64,000 nucleotides of DNA from G963556115 sp963675945 (lineage in GTDB: Bacteria; Planctomycetota; SZUA-567), in assembly GCA_963675945.1 (NCBI GenBank), contig OY780932.1, forward strand, positions 2,604,001 to 2,668,000, written 5' to 3'. Every line of letters starts with the position of its first letter. Position 1 is the first letter of the stretch. The notes beneath the pieces were generated by a model. That model saw nothing but the letters and a program-made list of their open reading frames with translations, was not told the DNA's origin and did no database searches. The position numbers and the translations under genes are program-made. Shown here in pieces: positions 51,592 to 59,745 of the stretch.

Positions 51592-52806
51592 ATGGTCAAT
51601 TCCTTGAAGTTTGTGCAGATAAGTGATCTTCACCTCGGCGCCAGAGTGTTGCCGAGGTGTTTTTCTACAACTTCGGAATTTCGTCTTCAACGTGAAGAGG
51701 AGCTACTCAGGGAGTTGGAGGAGCTTCCAGCAATCTTTGCAAAATATCAAGCGGAAGTACTCCTGGTGGCGGGTGATCTCTTTGATCGGGATGCGGTAAG
51801 TGCAGAGCTTGTCAACCGGGTATTCGCATTATTTGCGTGTTTGCCTTATGTCTTTATCTTGCCCGGGAACCATGATTATATCTCTGGAGCCAGTCCTTAC
51901 TCTGAGTATGAACGAATGCACCGCGGTCTTGAACCGATTCCGGAGAATGTATATATCTTCTCCGGGCGGGAGTATCAATCGGCATATTTACCGGATCGGG
52001 GTGATGTCTCGGTGACGGCGCGAGCTTTTACCGGCAATAGTACAATAACCGAACATCGCTTGGCACAGAAGATTCCCCGTGACCCTGCGCCTATAACCAT
52101 TCTGCTTCATCACGGAGCGCGTACCCAGTTTACCTTTGAAGAGAAAATGAAAGTGACGGCTCCCTTTACGGCGGCAGAGTTATTGGCACAGAATTTCTCA
52201 TATACCGCCCTTGGGCATTATCACAGTTATTCCGCAATTGAGAGCGGCGATGGGATGATAAAGGCGGCGTACTCCGGACGCCCCTTTGCGGCGGAGTTTA
52301 GAGCTAAAAACGGTTGCATCCTTATTGGTGAAGTTACGCCTTCGGGAGTAGAAAGTCTGGAGCGTTATATGCTGGATAAGCGTCGAATCTTCGATCTCAA
52401 GGTGTATTGTGATAATGTACAGAGTAATGCCGAGTTATTGGCGCTGGCTCGGGAGACTGCGGCACAGAATGATGTCGGAGCGCAGGATATTGTGCGTTTC
52501 AATTTTAACGGTACCAAGAAGACTGAGTTCAAGGTTGAGTTCTTGTTGCCCCCTGGAGAGTATTATGCGGCTGTTGGTTATTTTGCTGAATTGCAACTGG
52601 GCTATGATATTGAACAGTTGCTTGTACAGGCGCAGAGTAAGGCGGCTACGGCTGAGAGCTTGTTTGTCAAGGATATCTATGAGCAGATATGTCAGGAGGA
52701 GGATCCGGAAGAGAAACGTATATTGTACGACGCGCTGGATTATGGGGTTAAGGCTTTGCGTGGTATCAGTATAATCCCTAAGGAGATCGAGGTGTTGGAG
52801 GATTAG
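51592..52806 (+). CDS. Metallophosphoesterase DNA repair nuclease (YhaO/SbcD-like)
   Basis: The calcineurin-type motifs are ISDLHLG, VAGDLFDRD, PGNHDYISG, LLHHGAR and ALGHYHSY, and the ~240 residues after the phosphodiesterase core form a separate cap. The overall plan matches the YhaO family, which pairs with the ATPase YhaN and is related to SbcD/Mre11. No ATPase partner is next to it; an SbcC-like gene ends at 680. The ATG at 51592 follows AAGGAT. The Nudix gene starts one base after its stop. Confidence 0.85.
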   Translation: MVNSLKFVQISDLHLGARVLPRCFSTTSEFRLQREEELLRELEELPAIFAKYQAEVLLVAGDLFDRDAVSAELVNRVFALFACLPYVFILPGNHDYISGASPYSEYERMHRGLEPIPENVYIFSGREYQSAYLPDRGDVSVTARAFTGNSTITEHRLAQKIPRDPAPITILLHHGARTQFTFEEKMKVTAPFTAAELLAQNFSYTALGHYHSYSAIESGDGMIKAAYSGRPFAAEFRAKNGCILIGEVTPSGVESLERYMLDKRRIFDLKVYCDNVQSNAELLALARETAAQNDVGAQDIVRFNFNGTKKTEFKVEFLLPPGEYYAAVGYFAELQLGYDIEQLLVQAQSKAATAESLFVKDIYEQICQEEDPEEKRILYDALDYGVKALRGISIIPKEIEVLED

Positions 52807-52807
52807 G

Positions 52808-53305
52808 ATGCTGGTTGTATTATGCTATGTCGAGTGTGGCGATAAGGTACTGCTTATCAGGCGAAAACGTGAGCCGTATACGGGTTATCTGGCAATGCTT
52901 GGGGGCAAGGTTGAGGCCGGGGAGTCAATTGTAGAGGCAGCTTTTCGCGAGGTTAAAGAGGAATCGGGGTTGGAGGCCGCGGCACTGGAAGTTGTCGGTG
53001 TATGCAGTGAGACGGTTCTGGCAGCTGAGGAGCGGGAGGTCTTGCTTGAGTATGATATGGCCTTGGTACGCGGTGTGGTTGCTTCATTAAAAGTTATTGA
53101 ATCCGTTGAGGGGGAGTTGTGCTGGATTGAGAAGAGCTGCATCTGTTGCCTTGAGGAACTCGTACCCACCGATAATGAGATGATACAGAGATATATTATT
53201 GAGGAAGATGCGCTGCCACGGCATTATACGGTCGCAAAGAGTGCGGCAGGGCGGTATAGCATAGAGAATGTGGTAGCGCGGTATGAATTAAGAGAGATTT
53301 ATTGA
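52808..53305 (+). CDS. Nudix hydrolase
   Basis: The Nudix box GGKVEAGESIVEAAFREVKEESGL (residues ~32-55) fits G-x5-E-x7-REVxEExG. Nudix enzymes cleave nucleoside diphosphates linked to a second group. Its N terminus is MLVVLCYVECGDKVLLIRRKREPYTGYLAML. The protein is 165 residues with a C-terminal helix. It starts at ATG 52808, one base after the YhaO-like stop, with GGAGGA inside that gene's end. Its end overlaps the convergent GGDEF gene by 18 bases. The substrate is unknown. Confidence 0.88.
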   Translation: MLVVLCYVECGDKVLLIRRKREPYTGYLAMLGGKVEAGESIVEAAFREVKEESGLEAAALEVVGVCSETVLAAEEREVLLEYDMALVRGVVASLKVIESVEGELCWIEKSCICCLEELVPTDNEMIQRYIIEEDALPRHYTVAKSAAGRYSIENVVARYELREIY

Positions 53306-54673
53306 TTCGATTCGGTTCTTTCCTAATTTTTTTGCTTCGTAGAGGCATTCGTCACAGAGCTGAATAATCTGTTCCGGGTCGATGTTCTCGGAAGAGATAG
53401 TTGAGAGTCCAATTGAGACGGTTACGGAGATCTCGCTGTTGATAGTAGTCAGTCGGCGTTTTTCAATATTCTTTCTGATGCGCTCAGAGACGATCTTGGC
53501 GGTCTCATACTCGGTCTCGGGGAGAATAATGGCAAATTCTTCGCCGCCGTATCTTGAGAGTATATCGGTCTCACGAATAGATAATTTGAGAACTGTGGTC
53601 AAAGACTTGAGGACGGTGTCACCATAAGGGTGGCCGTAGGTATCGTTTACGGATTTGAAATTGTCGATATCGATGAGCAGCAGTGATAATGGGTGGTTAT
53701 AGCGGGAGGCACGTATAGCTTCGGTTTTGATCGCTTCATTGAACTTGCGCCGGTTATTTATGCCGGTAAGGTAGTCGGTGATAGAGAGTTTTTCCAACTC
53801 TGAGCTCTTCTTTTGGAGGTCTTTCTGGACGCTTATGAGATAATCGGTGGTTCGATCCTGTTCTTTGAGAATTCGGTTAAAGTTTTGAACCTGACGCCGG
53901 AGCTTCTTCTCCATTATTACCTGCGAGGTTTGGTCTATACATTGTACAAGCATTCCGGTTACTTCGCCGGAATCACTCAAGGCGGGAGTGGCTATGACAT
54001 TATAGTGCTTCTGATGTTCGGAGTCGACAATAACAACATTGTTTCGCTCTGGCCTTTTGCTCTCGGCGGCTAACATTACCGGGTGGTTACTACTCTCATG
54101 CTCAGTGGTGTTGCAGTTGACTTTAAAGAAATTGTCTCCAAGTTTTACACCGTTATGGGCGGCAGCAAATGCGTCGTTGAATTCAGTGATATTATAGGTC
54201 GCATTGAGAATCGCAATTTCAACCGGGGTGTTGGCCATTAGAATGTTATAGTAGTCAATTGGAGGTTTGGAGGTGTAGCTGCGTTTTTTTAGTTCGACCA
54301 GGTTAATTATAATCTCGGCAAGACTGGTATTGCTACAGGGTTTTTCAATGATCTGGAAGACTCCAAGTTCATAAAAGATGCTAGAAGTCTTGGTTGCGAG
54401 CTTTGAGGAGTAGATAAGAAGTGGGGTCGTAAGATTATCCTCGGGGTTGATCAGACTGGATATTGCGGGGAAAATATCATCAGGCATCGGCTCGATAACA
54501 TTGATAATGGCACAGTCAATATTTAGACCGCTATCAAATAATGCCGCGCGGGCTTCACTCATTTTGATAGCCAGAATAACCTCATAGCTTGCGTCCTCAA
54601 GCTTGCCAATGAGAGGGGCGAGGGTATTATGGTATTTATCAATTATTAGTATTTTTCCTCGGCTCTTTTCCAT
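53288..54673 (-). CDS. Diguanylate cyclase with degenerate receiver and PAS-like domain
   Basis: Residues 5-125 form a receiver-like fold, but the place of the phosphoacceptor Asp reads IINVIEP, so Asn replaces it; a conserved Lys (IIEKPC) remains. A PAS-like region follows (~150-260), then a helix (QVQNFNRILKEQD) and a GGDEF domain with LIDIDNFKSVN and the active-site motif GGEEF. So c-di-GMP synthesis is likely, but control by phosphorylation is doubtful. It starts at ATG 54673. It lies ten bases after ribF on the same strand. Confidence 0.88.
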   Translation of the reverse strand: MEKSRGKILIIDKYHNTLAPLIGKLEDASYEVILAIKMSEARAALFDSGLNIDCAIINVIEPMPDDIFPAISSLINPEDNLTTPLLIYSSKLATKTSSIFYELGVFQIIEKPCSNTSLAEIIINLVELKKRSYTSKPPIDYYNILMANTPVEIAILNATYNITEFNDAFAAAHNGVKLGDNFFKVNCNTTEHESSNHPVMLAAESKRPERNNVVIVDSEHQKHYNVIATPALSDSGEVTGMLVQCIDQTSQVIMEKKLRRQVQNFNRILKEQDRTTDYLISVQKDLQKKSSELEKLSITDYLTGINNRRKFNEAIKTEAIRASRYNHPLSLLLIDIDNFKSVNDTYGHPYGDTVLKSLTTVLKLSIRETDILSRYGGEEFAIILPETEYETAKIVSERIRKNIEKRRLTTINSEISVTVSIGLSTISSENIDPEQIIQLCDECLYEAKKLGKNRIESINLS

Positions 54674-54682
54674 GGTTTATAC

Positions 54683-55636
54683 TCATCTTTGAGATTGCTG
54701 GTCAATACAGGTACTGGTCGCAAGCAGTGATTTTGCCTGGTTAATATCGTTGCTAATTTGGCTGATCAACTCCTGAATATTGGCAAATTTCTTCTCATTA
54801 CGGAGTTTTTGTATAAAAAACACCTCGGCTGAATGGTCATAAAGGTTGCCGCTAAAATTGAATAAGTGGCTTTCAATATGTCGCTGCTCTGGGGTGGCGC
54901 CACTGACCGTAGGGCAGATACCGATGTTGGTTATACTCTCAAAATATGAATCCCCACAACGGGTAAAGCTGGCATAGACGCCGTTGGGTGGGAATAATTC
55001 GTGGTCTGGGTTCAAATTGAGGGTAGGAAACCCGAGCGTTCTGCCTAGTTGCTTTCCTTTTACTACTCTACCGAGTACCGAGGGTGCTCTTCCGAGTAAC
55101 TTCCTTGCTCCTTCAAGGTTCCCTGTACTGGTGAATTCCCTAATCTGTGATGAAGATACTGGCGTACCATCTATGATGACACGAGGGATGCAGATAGCCT
55201 TTATCTGCGGATAATTCGTTTGCAGAAAACCAATCGACCCTTCTCCATGATAACCGTAATTCCCATTCTCACCTAAAATAACCATTTGCGTATTAAGACG
55301 TTCAAGCAGATAGCTTTCGGTAAATTCTTGAGCTGTAACCTTTGAAAATTCTTTGGTAAAACTTATTATCCAGACTGCGTCAAGACCCAGGTTGGAAAGA
55401 AGCTGGAGGCGATGTTCAAGGCTGCAGATCATAGCCGGAGCATTGCCCAGAATCTTTCGCGGGTGGATATCAAAGGTTATGGCCATACTCAGAGCATCTT
55501 GCGCCTTTGCTGATGAGACCACTTCCTCGATTACTTTGATATGACCGAGGTGCACCCCATCAAACATTCCGATTGTAACAATTGCTGGGCGCTGAGGCGA
55601 CTTACAGGTGTTGGCGTTACCGAAAATTCTGAGCAT
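54683..55636 (-). CDS. ribF: Bifunctional riboflavin kinase/FAD synthetase
   Basis: RibF phosphorylates riboflavin to FMN and adenylates FMN to FAD. The N-terminal FAD synthetase has TIGMFDGVHLGH (residues ~22-33), IHPRKIL and SSSQIREF; the C-terminal kinase has VVKGKQLGRTLGFPTLNL. The length of 317 is normal. The ATG at 55636 has no clear ribosome binding site; it may depend on the upstream peptidoglycan-binding gene, which ends 19 bases before it. The mutual order to ribE is not preserved. Confidence 0.95.
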   Translation of the reverse strand: MLRIFGNANTCKSPQRPAIVTIGMFDGVHLGHIKVIEEVVSSAKAQDALSMAITFDIHPRKILGNAPAMICSLEHRLQLLSNLGLDAVWIISFTKEFSKVTAQEFTESYLLERLNTQMVILGENGNYGYHGEGSIGFLQTNYPQIKAICIPRVIIDGTPVSSSQIREFTSTGNLEGARKLLGRAPSVLGRVVKGKQLGRTLGFPTLNLNPDHELFPPNGVYASFTRCGDSYFESITNIGICPTVSGATPEQRHIESHLFNFSGNLYDHSAEVFFIQKLRNEKKFANIQELISQISNDINQAKSLLATSTCIDQQSQR

Positions 55637-55655
55637 TATTCAGGAACAGACCGAG

Positions 55656-56225
55656 TTAGAGATGAGAAGAGAGGCGTGTCCAGGTTAGTCTGCCGACCAC
55701 CCCGTCAACCTTCAATCTCTCAGCCCGTTGAAAACGCTTGATGGCGCCAATGGTGCGGCTACCAATCTTGCCGTCGATGGCCCCAGGGTTATAACCGGCA
55801 TTGGTAAGCGCCAACTGAACGTCTGAGACACTTACCCCTGAAATAACAATATATTTTTTCCCCTTGTACTTGCTGGTTGTAGACGCTCCGGGCAAACCCT
55901 GTGAGAGATTGGCCAGGGTTGACTTGAGGTTTTGCTCTGCAGGTGCGGAGGCTGGCTCGATATCGGTAATCTCTACGATAGGTTGAGTTGGATCCGAAGT
56001 CTCAATACTATACGAAGGGCTGCTCGGTTGGAGGGTTACAGAATTGTTTGCTGGCGCAAGCGAGAGGTTTTCAACCTGTTCATTGAGGACGGATACTGTC
56101 TCTTTCAAGTCGTTCACCTGCAGCGAGAGTTGATTTATTTCTTCCTGGGTAGTAGGATTAATTTGCTGACAGCCGGTAAGTAGCGCAAGCCCAGCAAGGC
56201 TCAAAATAATGGTAAATACTCTCAT
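55656..56225 (-). CDS. Peptidoglycan-binding lipoprotein with coiled coil
   Basis: The N terminus MRVFTIILSLAGLALLTGC ends in a lipobox (LLTGC). Next is a coiled coil of ~30 residues (LSLQVNDLKETVSVLNEQVENLSL), a Pro/Ser-rich linker, and a C-terminal peptidoglycan-binding domain (PG_binding_1): DVQLALTNAGYNPGAIDGKIGSRTIGAIKRFQ. It could tether the envelope layers, as Lpp or OmpA do. I start at ATG 56225 with GAGGAT upstream; an ATG at 56255 lacks a site. ribF follows. Confidence 0.88.
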   Translation of the reverse strand: MRVFTIILSLAGLALLTGCQQINPTTQEEINQLSLQVNDLKETVSVLNEQVENLSLAPANNSVTLQPSSPSYSIETSDPTQPIVEITDIEPASAPAEQNLKSTLANLSQGLPGASTTSKYKGKKYIVISGVSVSDVQLALTNAGYNPGAIDGKIGSRTIGAIKRFQRAERLKVDGVVGRLTWTRLSSHL

Positions 56226-56536
56226 GTTCTTATTATCCTCATATATAATATTCATAATGCTTGTACATTATGAGGGTGGGTGATAAGGTAACGATAATAC
56301 AGGCAAAATAAACAAAATATTCTATTCTTCATAATTATAACAATTGCCTTGGCAATTACAATAATATTATTATCTTCTTCTTATATAAAATTATGAGAGT
56401 AATTAGGCGGATTGTGTTGTAAGTATGGCATGATTTCTCCACACGGCTAGGCTTATTAATAAAAGTAAGGACTTGATTATTAAGAGGATAAGGATAAAAT
56501 GACTGAAAGTATTCTTCTGATAATGAAAGGAACGCA
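56226..56536. other. Intergenic region with an operator-like palindrome
   Basis: Divergent promoters are expected here. AATTGCCTTGGCAATT (56342-56357) is an inverted repeat of 7-base arms around TT, surrounded by AT-rich DNA. No open frame with a good ribosome binding site is seen. Confidence 0.4.
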
Positions 56537-56914
56537 ATGAGCGCTGATAAGAAAGATCTTAATGAACAGTTGGAGGTAGATGCTAATTTGCTCTATAAAG
56601 AGGAGACTGTTACGGACATGAAAGCGGCTACCTTCAAGATAATGACCCCGATTAAGAGTGACGGTTCTGAAGATGAATCGCGGGAAAAGTTTATCTCGGC
56701 GCATTCCAGTGTTATGAGCCCTATGGGGGTGATTCCACTCCAGACCAGGCTTGAAGCCAAGACGCTTGAGGCTGCAGCAAAAGAGTTCCCGCAGGCGATT
56801 CAGAAAGCTATGGATAAGTTGGTGGAAGAAGCGCGTGAGATGCAGCGGCAGGAGGCTTCAAAGATAGTTGTTCCTGGTAGCGCTCCGCAAACAAATAAGA
56901 TCCAGTTCGGGTAG
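56537..56914 (+). CDS. Conserved hypothetical cytoplasmic protein, 125 aa
   Basis: I do not know a function. The middle and end look like a conserved small family: FKIMTPIKSDGSEDESREKF, VMSPMGVIPL, and LEAAAKEFPQAIQKAMDKLVEEAREMQRQEASKIVVP, with a helical C-terminal half. No signal peptide, Cys or catalytic motif is seen. The ATG at 56537 follows AAAGGAA. The next gene begins six bases after its stop, so they are likely co-transcribed. Confidence 0.75.
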   Translation: MSADKKDLNEQLEVDANLLYKEETVTDMKAATFKIMTPIKSDGSEDESREKFISAHSSVMSPMGVIPLQTRLEAKTLEAAAKEFPQAIQKAMDKLVEEAREMQRQEASKIVVPGSAPQTNKIQFG

Positions 56915-56920
56915 TCTGTA

Positions 56921-57868
56921 GTGCGTTCAGAAGTCGTTTATGCCTGCATTACCTTTGTTCTCGCTTTGACCTTCTCTCTGGCGCTAACCGCTGGGGAGAA
57001 GGTTTTTTGTTCGCTTTGCGGGAAAGAGATTAGCGGAGACTATATCAAGTTCAAGGATGGTGATATCTTTTGCTCAGAATGTATGCGCCAAGAAAAGTGC
57101 ATTCAGTGTGGCAAGCCTACTGCTAACCTGATCAAAGGTCAGCCCATCTGCGTACAATGTGCGGCAAATCCCCGGGTTTGTGCGGTATGCGGGAAGCTCC
57201 TCGGGAGAAAGTTTATTGTCTTCCCGCTCTCACAGCAGAAGTACTGTGCAGCGTGTGTTCAGAAATATCCAAAGTGTAGGTTTTGTTCGGCGCCGACGCA
57301 GGATCATGCTGCTTACGGTAGTAGATGGGCTATGTGCGCTGAATGTAAGGCGCGAGCAATTCACGGAATAGATGAATATAAGGATATTCTGTCCGAGGTA
57401 GAGGCGCTGTTATCCAGTAATATTCATCTGCAACTGCAGAATCCGGCCGGTCTTGAGATATGCGAGGATATTGTGCGTGAAGGCAGAGGAATGAATGGTA
57501 ATGAGATGGGGTTGATGCAGCAGCACGGGAGTGTGGCGGTTCTGTTGGTGCAGGATGGTTTGCCGGTTGAGGTGGCGTATGAGACTATTGCGCATGAATG
57601 GGCGCATGCCTGGGTTGCTCAGAATGCCAGGTTCAAACTGAGTACTGAGACTGAAGAGGGATTCTGCCAGTGGGTAGCGTCAAAAATTCTTCTGGCAAAG
57701 GGATTCGAGGCAAGTCTGGATATTCTGCGTAATCGGGATGATCTGTATGGCACCGGTTATAGAAGGATGGAGCATATGGAGAGTTCAAAAGGGAGTAACG
57801 GGTTGGTCGAGTATATTCAAAGTGCCAGGCCTGGGCTATTTAAAAGGATGTTTGGGAAAAGAAAGTAA
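56921..57868 (+). CDS. Exported LIM-like zinc-finger protein with DA1-like metallopeptidase domain
   Basis: The first ~25 residues (MRSEVVYACITFVLALTFSLALTA) are a signal peptide or membrane anchor. Residues ~30-145 carry many C-x2-C pairs (CSLC, CSEC, CIQC, CVQC, CAVC, CAAC, CRFC, CAEC), a run of LIM-like zinc knuckles. The C-terminal half has HEWAHAW (HExxH) near residue 226 and TETEEGFCQWVAS ~20 residues later, which match the zinc-peptidase motif and the EEG-x-x-Q motif of plant DA1 proteins. The combination is that of DA1, here exported. Starts at GTG 56921. Activity is untested. Confidence 0.8.
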   Translation: MRSEVVYACITFVLALTFSLALTAGEKVFCSLCGKEISGDYIKFKDGDIFCSECMRQEKCIQCGKPTANLIKGQPICVQCAANPRVCAVCGKLLGRKFIVFPLSQQKYCAACVQKYPKCRFCSAPTQDHAAYGSRWAMCAECKARAIHGIDEYKDILSEVEALLSSNIHLQLQNPAGLEICEDIVREGRGMNGNEMGLMQQHGSVAVLLVQDGLPVEVAYETIAHEWAHAWVAQNARFKLSTETEEGFCQWVASKILLAKGFEASLDILRNRDDLYGTGYRRMEHMESSKGSNGLVEYIQSARPGLFKRMFGKRK

Positions 57869-57896
57869 GACCAGTAGTATTACTGGTCTTACTTTC
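57861..57896. terminator. Long hairpin between convergent genes
   Basis: A 16-bp perfect stem, GAAAGTAAGACCAGTA with TACTGGTCTTACTTTC, encloses a 4-base loop. The stop codon of the DA1-like gene lies in its left arm. Run of T follows weakly on the minus strand (CTTTTC). It probably stops transcription from both sides. Confidence 0.7.
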
Positions 57897-57919
57897 AAAA
57901 CAATGCTTGTAGTAGCAGC

Positions 57920-58081
57920 TTAGCGTAAGGCTGAAGTGCGGCGGTGTGGGTGGCTCTTTGGTGTACTGCTCTTGCTACTGCCGCCATGCTTGGCTGCCTT
58001 GTGAGCGCTCATCTTCTTACGAATCTTGCGACGGGCTTTTGCCAGTTCTGCGCGCTCTGCTTTTTTAGTGTTTCTTGCCAT
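57920..58081 (-). CDS. Small basic protein, 53 aa
   Basis: The ATG at 58081 follows AAAGGAA at spacing 7, so this short frame is likely real. It is very basic: MARNTKKAERAELAKARRKIRKK starts a charged helix, then a Ser/Lys/His/Arg-rich tail (KHGGSSKSSTPKSHPHRR). Such composition suits binding to rRNA or DNA. It resembles no ribosomal protein that I can name. It is a single gene ending near the terminator hairpin at 57861. Confidence 0.6.
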   Translation of the reverse strand: MARNTKKAERAELAKARRKIRKKMSAHKAAKHGGSSKSSTPKSHPHRRTSALR

Positions 58082-58193
58082 GGTAAATTCCTTTATCCTT
58101 AAGATCAATTATAATATAATTTTAATAATTCATAAATTGAAGTATTATAAAATACATAGTTTGACCCATAAGTCAAGAGGAATTCCGGCTTTT

Positions 58194-58577
58194 TTATAAT
58201 TCGGATACCTCTTTTTTGATAAATTCAATCTCGGTCAGGATCTGATTACGGTAGGCCACCCCTTCAAAACGTTTGGCTACCTTGCCATTATGGAAGATTA
58301 AAATAGTCGGGAAGGCCTCAAGATTGTATCTGGTTATGGTTGCGTCATTTGGGATAATGCGGACAAGAGGGAAGTCCATGGATTGTTTGGCCGCTTCTAA
58401 CTCGGTATTTTGTAGCTGGCAAGCGCGGCAACTCTTATCCCAGAAGTATACTACGACCGTGCCTCGCTGGTATTTAGCCATAAAATCTTTCTCCTGCTGG
58501 GGGCTGACCTGTTGCTGAGTGCAGCCGCCGATGAGGAGGGAAATGCCGAATATTGCGAGTATTACTAGCTTTTTCAT
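58194..58577 (-). CDS. Thioredoxin-like lipoprotein
   Basis: A lipoprotein signal (MKKLVILAIFGISLLIGGC, lipobox LIGGC) precedes a thioredoxin fold: VVVYFWDKSCRACQLQNTELEAAK with the C-x-x-C motif CRAC, and the cis-proline loop AFPTILIF. It should work as a lipid-anchored periplasmic thiol reductase or oxidase. At 127 residues it is a minimal domain. The ATG at 58577 follows GGAG. No cytochrome maturation gene is near. Confidence 0.88.
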   Translation of the reverse strand: MKKLVILAIFGISLLIGGCTQQQVSPQQEKDFMAKYQRGTVVVYFWDKSCRACQLQNTELEAAKQSMDFPLVRIIPNDATITRYNLEAFPTILIFHNGKVAKRFEGVAYRNQILTEIEFIKKEVSEL

Positions 58578-58733
58578 GTTTATCTCCGTGTTATTATGCA
58601 GTTTTTTGCTTGAATAATAATGTTGTGCTATAATAAATCATTATTATCATAACGCGAAATTTTTATTTTAGCAAGTAAAATATTTGGCTTATACCATTAT
58701 TGTAGAATTGGTATTGGTTGATGAATTTGGTGA

Positions 58734-59009
58734 TTATGATTTGCTCTTAGCCTTCAATTCCTTGAGAATTGTATTTATCTCGCTGAATTCGTGCTGGGTG
58801 AGATTTGAGATATCAAAACCGTTCTCTTTGATTATTGCCAGATAGGTCTTGGCGACCCGGACAAGCGTATTGTAGTCTTTGCGGTTGCCACCGCTGATAC
58901 TCACCTCACCGTCATTGCTGACAAATACCTCAGCACCATCGGGAGAGAAGCCTTTTAAACGAGCCTTTCTGCGACTGGTTGTCTCATCGAGTCTTCTCTT
59001 GGTGCTCAT
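58734..59009 (-). CDS. Hypothetical protein, 91 aa
   Basis: I do not recognise it. The N-terminal ~20 residues are basic (RRLDETTSRRKARLKGF), followed by a small beta segment (AEVFVSNDGEVSIS) and two helices. No signal peptide or Cys. The ATG at 59009 follows AAGGAGA at spacing 6, so it is likely expressed. It is divergent from cobO. Confidence 0.65.
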   Translation of the reverse strand: MSTKRRLDETTSRRKARLKGFSPDGAEVFVSNDGEVSISGGNRKDYNTLVRVAKTYLAIIKENGFDISNLTQHEFSEINTILKELKAKSKS

Positions 59010-59208
59010 TGAAATCTCCTTGTGTAATCAGTAACATACTAATTACTTTTGTTTATGATATAAAACTGACTGTCCATCTTCAAGAAAAGTTTTTCTTTTT
59101 TGGTTAAAGTTGCAGGAGATATTTCTGCCATATGTTGATTTTTGCGAGAAAAGGTAGATAATTCTGTCATATGATTTTAAAATAATTATTCAAAAAAAAG
59201 GTGATATA

Positions 59209-59745
59209 ATGGCTAATTGGGCAAAAGGTTATATTCAGGTATATACGGGAAATGGTAAAGGCAAGACTACTGCGGCTCTGGGATTGACGCTTAGAGCTGT
59301 TGGCGCAGGGATGAGGGTCTTCTTTGGTCAGTTCCTCAAAGGACGTGACTGTGCCGAAATTGCAGGGCTAAAACTGCTGGGGGAGGCGGTACGCTTGGAG
59401 CGTTTTGGTAGTGGTAAGTGGGTAGACAAGGCGGATGCACAGGCTTTTGCGCAGGAGCTTGCTTTGGGGCATAAGGGTATTGAGTGCGTACGCGAGGCGG
59501 TGCTTTCAGATGCTTATGACCTGGTGGTTATTGATGAAGCTCTAGGCGCGCTCCACGCCGGGGTAATTGAGTTGTCTGCTATACTTGATATCCTCACCCG
59601 TAAACCTTCGCGGCTTGAGGTGGTGTTAACAGGTAGAAATATCCCTGCGCAGTTGGAGGATATGGCTGATCTGGTGAGTGATATTGCTCTGCGCAAACAT
59701 TATTATCAGCAGGGCGTTCCTGCTCGCAAGGGTATAGAGTTCTGA
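59209..59745 (+). CDS. cobO: Cob(I)yrinic acid a,c-diamide adenosyltransferase (CobO/BtuR type)
   Basis: The N-terminal P-loop is VYTGNGKGKTTAALGLTLRAVGAG, then FGQFLKG and VVIDEALGALHAGVI, the signature of the CobA/CobO/BtuR family that adds the adenosyl group to cobalamin or its precursors. The length of 178 is normal. The ATG at 59209 follows AAGGTGA. No other cobalamin gene is in the window, so salvage is possible. It converges on mnmG: stop to stop with no gap. Confidence 0.93.
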   Translation: MANWAKGYIQVYTGNGKGKTTAALGLTLRAVGAGMRVFFGQFLKGRDCAEIAGLKLLGEAVRLERFGSGKWVDKADAQAFAQELALGHKGIECVREAVLSDAYDLVVIDEALGALHAGVIELSAILDILTRKPSRLEVVLTGRNIPAQLEDMADLVSDIALRKHYYQQGVPARKGIEF

